Part shown: in pieces, positions 14,501 through 25,868 of the stretch
Layout: each line of letters starts with the position of its first letter
How positions within the stretch are numbered: the stretch's first letter is position 1
DNA from: Chaunax sp. Z400
Lineage: Eukaryota > Chordata > Actinopteri > Lophiiformes > Chaunacidae
Reading direction: 5' to 3'
Assembly (NCBI GenBank): GCA_037577475.1
Contig: CM075195.1
Location: 28,837,899-28,901,898, forward strand
Length of the DNA stretch: 64,000 nt
Notes under the pieces: model-generated
Database searches by the model: none
Told to the model about the DNA's origin: nothing
Seen by the model: the letters and a program-made list of their open reading frames with translations, nothing else
Translations under genes and position numbers: made by a program

Positions 14501-17500
14501 GAGGCTGACTGTCTAACACTGTTTAGGAGGCTGACTGTCTAACTGTTTAGGAGGCTGACTGTCTAACTGTTTAGGAGGCTGACTGTCTAACACTGTTTGG
14601 GAGGCTGACTGTCTAACACTGTTTAGGAGGCTGACTGTCTAACACTGTTTAGGAGGCTGACTGTCTAACTGTTTAGGAGGCTGACTGTCTAACAGTGTTA
14701 AGGAGGCTGACTGTCTAACTGTTTAGGAGGCTGACTGTCCAACTGTTTAGGAGGCTGACTGTCTAACAGTGTTTAGGAGGCTGACCGTCTAACTGTTTAG
14801 GAGGCTGACTGTCTAACACTGTTTAGGAGGCTGACTCTCTAACACTGTTTAGGAGGCTGACTGTCTAACTGTTTAGGAGGCTGACTGTCTAACTGTTTAG
14901 GAGGCTGACTGTCTAACAGTGTTTAGGAGGCTGACTGTCTAACTGTTTAGGAGGCTGACTGTCTAACACTGTTTAGGAGGCTGACTGTCTAACACTGTTT
15001 AGGAGGCTGACTGTCTAACTGTTTAGGAGGCTGACTGTCTAACTGTTTAGGAGGCTGACTGTCTAACAGTGTTTAGGAGGCTGACTGTCTAACAGTGTTT
15101 AGGAGGCTGACTGTCTAACTGTTTAGGAGGCTGACTGTCTAACAGTGTTTAGGAGGCTGACTGTCTAACACTGTTTAGGAGGCTGACTGTCTAACTGTTT
15201 AGGAGGCTGACTGTCTAACACTGTTTGGGAGGCTGACTGTCTAAGACTGTTTAGGAGGCTGACTGTCTAACACTGTTTAGGAGGCTGACTGTCTAACTGT
15301 TTAGGAGGCTGACTTTCTAACAGTGTTAAGGAGGCTGACTGTCTAACTGTTTAGGAGGCTGACTGTCCAACTGTTTAGGAGGCTGACTGTCTAACAGTGT
15401 TTAGGAGGCTGACTGTCTAACTGTTTAGGAGGCTGACTGTCTAACAGTGTTAAGGAGGCTGACTGTCTAACTGTTTAGGAGGCTGACTGTCTAACTGTTT
15501 AGGAGGCTGACTGTCTAACACTGTTTAGGAGGCTGACTGTCTAACTGTTTAGGAGGCTGACTGTCTAACTGTTTAGGAGGCTGACTGTCTAACACTGTTT
15601 AGGAGGCTGACTGTCTAACTGTTTAGGAGGCTGACTGTCTAACTGTTTAGGAGGCTGACTGTCTAACTGTTTAGGAGGCTGACTGTCTAACTGTTTAGGA
15701 GGCTGACTGTCTAACTGTTTAGGAGGCTGACTGTCTAACAGTGTTTAGGAGGCTGACTGTCTAACAGTGTTTAGGAGGCTGACTGTCTAACTGTTAAGGA
15801 GGCTGACTGTCTAACAGTGTTTAGGAGGCTGACTGTCTAACGGTGTTAAGGAGGCTGACTGTCTAACTGTTTAGGAGGCTGACTGTCTAACAGTGTTAAG
15901 GAGGCTGACTGTCTAACTGTTTAGGAGGCTGACTGTCTAACTGTTTAGGAGGCTGACTGTCTAACAGTGTTAAGGAGGCTGACTGTCTAACTGTTAAGGA
16001 GGCTGACTGTCTAACTGTTTAGGAGGCTGACTGTCTAACAGTGTTTAGGAGGCTGACTGTCTAACAGTGTTAAGGAGGCTGACTGTCTAACTGTTTAGGA
16101 GGCTGACTGTCTAACACTGTTTAGGAGGCTGACTGTCTAACACTGTTTAGGAGGCTGACTGTCTAACTGTTTAGGAGGCTGACTGTCTAACTGTTTAGGA
16201 GGCTGACTGTCTAACAGTGTTTAGGAGGCTGACTGTCTAACAGTGTTTAGGAGGCTGACTGTCTAACTGTTTAGGAGGCTGACTGTCTAACAGTGTTTAG
16301 GAGGCTGACTGTCTAACACTGTTTAGGAGGCTGACTGTCTAACTGTTTAGGAGGCTGACTGTCTAACACTGTTTGGGAGGCTGACTGTCTAAGACTGTTT
16401 AGGAGGCTGACTGTCTAACACTGTTTAGGAGGCTGACTGTCTAACTGTTTAGGAGGCTGACTGTCTAACAGTGTTAAGGAGGCTGACTGTCTAACTGTTT
16501 AGGAGGCTGACTGTCCAACTGTTTAGGAGGCTGACTGTCTAACAGTGTTTAGGAGGCTGACTGTCTAACTGTTTAGGAGGCTGACTGTCTAACAGTGTTA
16601 AGGAGGCTGACTGTCTAACTGTTTAGGAGGCTGACTGTCTAACTGTTTAGGAGGCTGACTGTCTAACACTGTTTAGGAGGCTGACTGTCTAACACTGTTT
16701 AGGAGGCTGACTGTCTAACTGTTTAGGAGGCTGACTGTCTAACTGTTTAGGAGGCTGACTGTCTAACAGTGTTAAGGAGGCTGACTGTCTAACAGTGTTT
16801 AGGAGGCTGACTGTCTAACAGTGTTTAGGAGGCTGACTGTCTAACTGTTTAGGAGGCTGACTGTCTAACACTGTTTAGGAGGCTGACTGTCTAACTGTTT
16901 AGGAGGCTGACTGTCTAACAGTGTTTAGGAGGCTGACTGTCTAACAGTGTTTAGGAGACTGACTGTCTAACAGTGTTTAGGAGGCTGACTGTCTAACAGT
17001 TTAGGAGGCTGACTGTCTAACACTGTTTAGGAGGCTGACTGTCTAACAATGTTTAGGAGGCTGACTGTCTAACAGTGTTTAGGAGGCTGACTGTCTAACA
17101 GTGTTTAGGAGGCTGACCGTCTAACTGTTTAGGAGGCTGACTGTCTAACTGTTTAGGAGGCTGACTGTCTAACTGTTTAGGAGGCTGACTGTCCAACTGT
17201 TTAGGAGGCTGACTGTCTAACAGTGTTTAGGAGGCTGACTGTCTAACACTGTTTAGGAGGCTGACTGTCTAACAATGTTTAGGAGGCTGACTGTCTAACA
17301 GTGTTTAGGAGGCTGACTGTCTAACAGTGTTTAGGAGGCTGACCGTCTAACTGTTTAGGAGGCTGACTGTCTAACTGTTTAGGAGGCTGACTGTCTAACT
17401 GTTTAGGAGGCTGACTGTCTAACAGTTTTTAGGAGGCTGACTGTCTAACTGTTTAGGAGGCTGACTGTCTAACACTGTTTAGGAGGCTGACTGTCTAACT

Positions 17501-20500
17501 GTTTAGGAGGCTGACTGTCTAACTGTTTAGGAGGCTGACTGTCTAACACTGTTTGGGAGGCTGACTGTCTAACACTGTTTAGGAGGCTGACTGTCTAACA
17601 CTGTTTAGGAGGCTGACTGTCTAACACTGTTTAGGAGGCTGACTGTCTAACTGTTTAGGAGGCTGACTGTCTAACAGTGTTAAGGAGGCTGACTGTCTAA
17701 CTGTTTAGGAGGCTGACTGTCCAACTGTTTAGGAGGCTGACTGTCTAACAGTGTTTAGGAGGCTGACCGTCTAACTGTTTAGGAGGCTGACTGTCTAACA
17801 GTGTTAAGGAGGCTGACTGTCTAACTGTTTAGGAGGCTGACTGTCTAACACTGTTTAGGAGGCTGACTGTCTAACACTGTTTAGGAGGCTGACTGTCTAA
17901 CTGTTTAGGAGGCTGACTGTCTAACTGTTTAGGAGGCTGACTGTCTAACAGTGTTTAGGAGGCTGACTGTCTAACTGTTTAGGAGGCTGACTGTCTAACA
18001 CTGTTTAGGAGGCTGACTGTCTAACACTGTTTAGGAGGCTGACTGTCTAACTGTTTAGGAGGCTGACTGTCTAACTGTTTAGGAGGCTGACTGTCTAACA
18101 GTGTTTAGGAGGCTGACTGTCTAACAGTGTTTAGGAGGCTGACTGTCTAACTGTTTAGGAGGCTGACTGTCTAACAGTGTTTAGGAGGCTGACTGTCTAA
18201 CACTGTTTAGGAGGCTGACTGTCTAACTGTTTAGGAGGCTGACTGTCTAACACTGTTTGGGAGGCTGACTGTCTAAGACTGTTTAGGAGGCTGACTGTCT
18301 AACACTGTTTAGGAGGCTGACTGTCTAACTGTTTAGGAGGCTGACTGTCTAACAGTGTTAAGGAGGCTGACTGTCTAACTGTTTAGGAGGCTGACTGTCC
18401 AACTGTTTAGGAGGCTGACTGTCTAACAGTGTTTAGGAGGCTGACTGTCTAACTGTTTAGGAGGCTGACTGTCTAACAGTGTTAAGGAGGCTGACTGTCT
18501 AACTGTTTAGGAGGCTGACTGTCTAACTGTTTAGGAGGCTGACTGTCTAACACTGTTTAGGAGGCTGACTGTCTAACAGTGTTTAGGAGGCTGACTGTCT
18601 AACTGTTTAGGAGGCTGACTGTCTAACAGTGTTTAGGAGGCTGACTGTCTAACACTGTTTAGGAGGCTGACTGTCTAACTGTTTAGGAGGCTGACTGTCT
18701 AACACTGTTTGGGAGGCTGACTGTCTAAGACTGTTTAGGAGGCTGACTGTCTAACACTGTTTAGGAGGCTGACTGTCTAACTGTTTAGGAGGCTGACTGT
18801 CTAACAGTGTTAAGGAGGCTGACTGTCTAACTGTTTAGGAGGCTGACTGTCCAACTGTTTAGGAGGCTGACTGTCTAACAGTGTTTAGGAGGCTGACTGT
18901 CTAACTGTTTAGGAGGCTGACTGTCTAACAGTGTTAAGGAGGCTGACTGTCTAACTGTTTAGGAGGCTGACTGTCTAACTGTTTAGGAGGCTGACTGTCT
19001 AACACTGTTTAGGAGGCTGACTGTCTAACACTGTTTAGGAGGCTGACTGTCTAACTGTTTAGGAGGCTGACTGTCTAACTGTTTAGGAGGCTGACTGTCT
19101 AACTGTTTAGGAGGCTGACTGTCTAACAGTGTTAAGGAGGCTGACTGTCTAACAGTGTTTAGGAGGCTGACTGTCTAACAGTGTTTAGGAGGCTGACTGT
19201 CTAACTGTTTAGGAGGCTGACTGTCTAACACTGTTTAGGAGGCTGACTGTCTAACTGTTTAGGAGGCTGACTGTCTAACAGTGTTTAGGAGGCTGACTGT
19301 CTAACAGTGTTTAGGAGACTGACTGTCTAACAGTGTTTAGGAGGCTGACTGTCTAACAGTTTAGGAGGCTGACTGTCTAACACTGTTTAGGAGGCTGACT
19401 GTCTAACAATGTTTAGGAGGCTGACTGTCTAACAGTGTTTAGGAGGCTGACTGTCTAACAGTGTTTAGGAGGCTGACCGTCTAACTGTTTAGGAGGCTGA
19501 CTGTCTAACTGTTTAGGAGGCTGACTGTCTAACTGTTTAGGAGGCTGACTGTCCAACTGTTTAGGAGGCTGACTGTCTAACAGTGTTTAGGAGGCTGACT
19601 GTCTAACACTGTTTAGGAGGCTGACTGTCTAACAATGTTTAGGAGGCTGACTGTCTAACAGTGTTTAGGAGGCTGACCGTCTAACAGTGTTTAGGAGGCT
19701 GACCGTCTAACTGTTTAGGAGGCTGACTGTCTAACTGTTTAGGAGGCTGACTGTCTAACTGTTTAGGAGGCTGACTGTCTAACAGTTTTTAGGAGGCTGA
19801 CTGTCTAACTGTTTAGGAGGCTGACTGTCTAACACTGTTTAGGAGGCTGACTGTCTAACTGTTTAGGAGGCTGACTGTCTAACTGTTTAGGAGGCTGACT
19901 GTCTAACACTGTTTGGGAGGCTGACTGTCTAACACTGTTTAGGAGGCTGACTGTCTAACACTGTTTAGGAGGCTGACTGTCTAACACTGTTTAGGAGGCT
20001 GACTGTCTAACTGTTTAGGAGGCTGACTGTCTAACAGTGTTAAGGAGGCTGACTGTCTAACTGTTTAGGAGGCTGACTGTCCAACTGTTTAGGAGGCTGA
20101 CTGTCTAACAGTGTTTAGGAGGCTGACCGTCTAACTGTTTAGGAGGCTGACTGTCTAACAGTGTTAAGGAGGCTGACTGTCTAACTGTTTAGGAGGCTGA
20201 CTGTCTAACACTGTTTAGGAGGCTGACTGTCTAACACTGTTTAGGAGGCTGACTGTCTAACTGTTTAGGAGGCTGACTGTCTAACTGTTTAGGAGGCTGA
20301 CTGTCTAACAGTGTTTAGGAGGCTGACTGTCTAACTGTTTAGGAGGCTGACTGTCTAACACTGTTTAGGAGGCTGACTGTCTAACACTGTTTAGGAGGCT
20401 GACTGTCTAACTGTTTAGGAGGCTGACTGTCTAACTGTTTAGGAGGCTGACTGTCTAACAGTGTTTAGGAGGCTGACTGTCTAACAGTGTTTAGGAGGCT

Positions 20501-23437
20501 GACTGTCTAACTGTTTAGGAGGCTGACTGTCTAACAGTGTTTAGGAGGCTGACTGTCTAACACTGTTTAGGAGGCTGACTGTCTAACTGTTTAGGAGGCT
20601 GACTGTCTAACACTGTTTGGGAGGCTGACTGTCTAAGACTGTTTAGGAGGCTGACTGTCTAACACTGTTTAGGAGGCTGACTGTCTAACAGTGTTAAGGA
20701 GGCTGACTGTCTAACTGTTTAGGAGGCTGACTGTCCAACTGTTTAGGAGGCTGACTGTCTAACAGTGTTTAGGAGGCTGACTGTCTAACTGTTTAGGAGG
20801 CTGACTGTCTAACAGTGTTAAGGAGGCTGACTGTCTAACTGTTTAGGAGGCTGACTGTCTAACTGTTTAGGAGGCTGACTGTCTAACACTGTTTAGGAGG
20901 CTGACTGTCTAACTGTTTAGGAGGCTGACTGTCTAACTGTTTAGGAGGCTGACTGTCTAACACTGTTTAGGAGGCTGACTGTCTAACTGTTTAGGAGGCT
21001 GACTGTCTAACTGTTTAGGAGGCTGACTGTCTAACTGTTTAGGAGGCTGACTGTCTAACTGTTTAGGAGGCTGACTGTCTAACTGTTTAGGAGGCTGACT
21101 GTCTAACAGTGTTTAGGAGGCTGACTGTCTAACAGTGTTTAGGAGGCTGACTGTCTAACTGTTAAGGAGGCTGACTGTCTAACAGTGTTTAGGAGGCTGA
21201 CTGTCTAACGGTGTTAAGGAGGCTGACTGTCTAACTGTTTAGGAGGCTGACTGTCTAACAGTGTTAAGGAGGCTGACTGTCTAACTGTTTAGGAGGCTGA
21301 CTGTCTAACTGTTTAGGAGGCTGACTGTCTAACAGTGTTAAGGAGGCTGACTGTCTAACTGTTAAGGAGGCTGACTGTCTAACTGTTTAGGAGGCTGACT
21401 GTCTAACAGTGTTTAGGAGGCTGACTGTCTAACAGTGTTTAGGAGGCTGACTGTCTAACTGTTTAGGAGGCTGACTGTCTAACAGTGTTTAGGAGGCTGA
21501 CTGTCTAACACTGTTTAGGAGGCTGACTGTCTAACTGTTTAGGAGGCTGACTGTCTAACACTGTTTGGGAGGCTGACTGTCTAAGACTGTTTAGGAGGCT
21601 GACTGTCTAACACTGTTTAGGAGGCTGACTGTCTAACTGTTTAGGAGGCTGACTGTCTAACAGTGTTAAGGAGGCTGACTGTCTAACTGTTTAGGAGGCT
21701 GACTGTCCAACTGTTTAGGAGGCTGACTGTCTAACAGTGTTTAGGAGGCTGACTGTCTAACTGTTTAGGAGGCTGACTGTCTAACAGTGTTAAGGAGGCT
21801 GACTGTCTAACTGTTTAGGAGGCTGACTGTCTAACTGTTTAGGAGGCTGACTGTCTAACACTGTTTAGGAGGCTGACTGTCTAACTGTTTAGGAGGCTGA
21901 CTGTCTAACTGTTTAGGAGGCTGACTGTCTAACACTGTTTAGGAGGCTGACTGTCTAACTGTTTAGGAGGCTGACTGTCTAACTGTTTAGGAGGCTGACT
22001 GTCTAACTGTTTAGGAGGCTGACTTTCTAACTGTTTAGGAGGCTGACTGTCTAACTGTTTAGGAGGCTGACTGTCTAACAGTGTTTAGGAGGCTGACTGT
22101 CTAACAGTGTTTAGGAGGCTGACTGTCTAACAGTGTTTAGGAGGCTGACTGTCTAACTGTTAAGGAGGCTGACTGTCTAACAGTGTTTAGGAGGCTGACT
22201 GTCTAACGGTGTTAAGGAGGCTGACTGTCTAACTGTTTAGGAGGCTGACTGTCTAACAGTGTTAAGGAGGCTGACTGTCTAACTGTTTAGGAGGCTGACT
22301 GTCTAACTGTTTAGGAGGCTGACTGTCTAACAGTGTTAAGGAGGCTGACTGTCTAACTGTTAAGGAGGCTGACTGTCTAACTGTTTAGGAGGCTGACTGT
22401 CTAACACTGTTTAGGAGGCTGACTGTCTAACACTGTTTAGGAGGCTGACTGTCTAACTGTTTAGGAGGCTGACTGTCTAACACTGTTTAGGAGGCTGACT
22501 GTCTAACTGTTTAGGAGGCTGACTGTCTAACACTGTTTAGGAGGCTGACTGTCTAACACTGTTTAGGAGGCTGACTGTCTAACACTGTTTAGGAGGCTGA
22601 CTGTCTAACAGTTTTTAGGAGGCTGACTGTCTAACAGTTTTTAGGAGGCTGACTGTCTAACTGTTTAGGAGGCTGACTGTCTAACTGTTTAGGAGGCTGA
22701 CTGTCTAACTGTTTAGGAGGCTGACTGTCTAACAGTGTTTAGGAGGCTGACTGTCTAACAGTTTTTAGGAGGCTGACTGTCTAACTGTTTAGGAGGCTTT
22801 TAGGAGGCTGACTGTCTAACAGTTTTTAGGAGGCTGACTGTCTAACAGTGTTAAGGAGGCTGTTAGCAGACTGTTGTTTGTGCTGATGCTGTTTTGCTGT
22901 CTAAATGTCCATTTGCACACAGAGCAGTGCGAGAATCATTCAGTTAAAGTAATCAGGGAAGTCAACAGCCTGTCTACTCAGCATTAATCTGTACACAATG
23001 GGTAAACACACTGTGCCGCTGCAGCGACATACACACAATTGTAGCATTGATCCTCTTTCATGATGTTTATGAGCATCTAAAATTCCACTCCCAAGTTAGA
23101 GAAAGCATTAACTGTGATAGAGAGAAAAAAAAAGAATTATTATGTTTGGCACAAGTCAGAAGAACAGAACAAACAGGAAGAGAGGAAGTTTAATTAAAGT
23201 AAGACATTAAGAAAGTGTTTAACCTTAAGAAGAGCCTGTGTATGTCAAAAAGAGTTAATACAACAGTTTCTTTATTCTCTCTGTCTGTCTGTCTTTCTGT
23301 GTGTCTGTCTGTCTGTCTGTCTTTCTTTCTTTCTTTCTTTCTGTCTGTGTGTCTGTCTGTCTTTCTTTCTGTCTGTGTGTGTGTCTGTCTGTCTTTCTTT
23401 CTGTCTGTCTGTCTTTCTTTCTGTGTCTGTCTGTTTT

Positions 23438-23480
<43 letters not shown>

Positions 23481-24150
23481 GTGTGTCTGTCTGTCTTTCT
23501 TTCTTTCTTTCTGTGTCTGTCTGTCTTTCTTTCTGTCTGTCTTTCTTTCTTCCTTTCTGTCTGTCTGTCTGTCTGTCTTTCTTTCTTTCTGTGTCTGTCT
23601 GTCTTTCTTTCTTTCTTTCTGTCTGTCTTTCTTTCTTCCTTTCTGTCTGTCTGTCTGTCTGTGTGTCTGTCTGTCTTTCTTTCTTTCTGTGTCTGTCTGT
23701 CTTTCTTTCTTTCTTTCTGTCTGTCTTTCTTTCTTCCTTTCTGTCTGTCTGTCTGTCTGTGTGTCTGTCTGTCTTTCTTTCTTTCTGTGTCTGTCTGTCT
23801 TTCTTTCTTTCTGTCTGTCTTTCTTTCTTCCTTTCTGTCTGTCTTTCCATCTTTCTTTCTCTTTCTTTCCATCTTTCTGTCTTTCTTTCTCTCTCTTTCT
23901 GTCTGTCTTTCTTTCTGTCCATCTTTCTTTCTCTCTCTTTCCATCTTTCTTTCTCTTTCTGTCTTTCTTTCTGTCGTTGTATGTAAACACCATGTTACTG
24001 ACAGTATTATACACCATGTAGGGACAGTCTGTACTTTATGACATGTCAGATTGGATTTTCCTGTATCCTGTATACTTCTGGAACTTTCCCCATCTATCAT
24101 GTGTGTCATGACCACATGAAGCGTCTGTTTGAGATGTTGTGGTGTCTGGA

Positions 24151-24183
<33 letters not shown>

Positions 24184-25832
24184 GCGCTTTGGTTATGGTT
24201 TGTATTTTGGTCTGCTCTAACAGTACCTGGGTCTGAATGCGGTTGAGGCCTCTGAACCAGAGGATCTGTCCACGGCGTAGTTCTCTCTCAGCACAGTCAA
24301 TCTCCTCCTCATCCTCTGCCAACTCCTCTCCTTCGTCCTCCCCAGGCTCCAAGCCCAAACCCGCTTCCTTCAGGCAGGGGAGGCGCTCTGTCGGCACGGT
24401 GGCGATCACCTGGAATCCAGGTGTGTTACATTATACTTTCATCAGATGGCGTTAGTATGGAGTTATACTGGGCGGCTGTGAGCTTTTCCAGTCATACATA
24501 TACGATGGATCGTACAACACAAGCTTGTTTCAATAGTTATTTTACGAACACAGCAGAAAAGATCAGAGGTGTTATTCAGAGTCAGAATGTTTCCTTAGCC
24601 TCACTAAGAGAAAAAAACTAAACCAGGCCTGCCAGTCTACAGTTGCTCAGTGTGGTTTGAATCAGCAGGCTGAAAACGGGCTTACCTGCCCCCAGAGCAG
24701 CTCTCCAACTCCCACAAACAGACACCAGAGCCACTGCTCCATGTTGAGAGGTGCACAGCTGAAGGGCTTCCCTCCCCATTGCACAATCACGATCTGCAGC
24801 ATAAACACAAAGAGGGATGTTGTCATTGTCTCACACACACACAGCCTTGAGGCAGAAAACATCATCTATTTCTGCTGCACCAACCACAGTCTGTACTGTA
24901 AAAAAAAACATCAAGATGTGTCAACAGTCAATACGTCTATCTTCTAGTCACAACTTCAACGAGGACACACAAGGTGGTATTATCACTGTAATATCTGCTG
25001 CATCTAATACAAATCAAACCAAGCCCTCTGGCTTGTTTCCAATCTGTCTCTTTAAACTTGAACATAAGTGAAGGTCTGCTTACTTCCAGTGGCGGATCTA
25101 GAATTTTTCTAAATCAGGGGCCATAGAGGGGCCACATTTTTTACAGAGGAGCCAACTATATGTCCAACATTCATGCATATTTCCTTCTTCAGTAAGATGT
25201 ATACACAGAATATTTCACCAGTCATTCATAGTTTGCTGTTGGCTCCATAGGTTTTAGTAAAGACACACATAATTGAATATATTATGCAAATTGTGCCTTT
25301 TTCAAGAACATTTTGTTATCAAAAAAGTTTAGCAATTATTGAATTTAAACTAAGATGCATAAATAAATAGAAAACATAAGACACTTTTTTCCAATTAATA
25401 GATAAAATAATTTAAAGAAAGAAAATACGTATAAACTATATTAAAGCATACACAGCAGTTTAGAGGAGAAAAACTTGACCAAGTCAAGCATTCAAGTTGT
25501 AAACAAACAGAAAAAAAAGACAGACAAGTCACAGGACAGAGGCCAATCAGATTTCAGCTGGGGCCAGCGCCCCTCTGGCCCCGACCCTGGATCTGCCCCT
25601 GCTTACTTCAGTGGAGGAAGTGATAGCATTTTATATAGAAATATAACCATTTACACCATGAACAAGGCTAATCAGTGTAACACTATCATGTTGACACCAA
25701 ACTACAGAATCACAAATCTCACTGGGAGTACACTACAGTGTATCACATACAGCAATCATTACTCTCTGCAGGGGGGAGGGATCCATCCTTCTCAATTATC
25801 TGTCTCACCTCACTCAGTCTAAACCCAGTCTT

Positions 25833-25868
<36 letters not shown>

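Noticed and set aside
9789..22862. CRISPR-like array (short regular repeats)
   Set aside because: There are no unique spacers; units are contiguous 24/26-bp tandem copies in a eukaryotic intron.
23190..24409. Open frames of 200-384 codons rich in Lys/Arg/Asp/Glu or Ser/Leu/Phe
   Set aside because: Pure products of the CTTT/CTGT tract. The longest also runs through the calmodulin exon in frame, but that exon has a clear donor at 24226.
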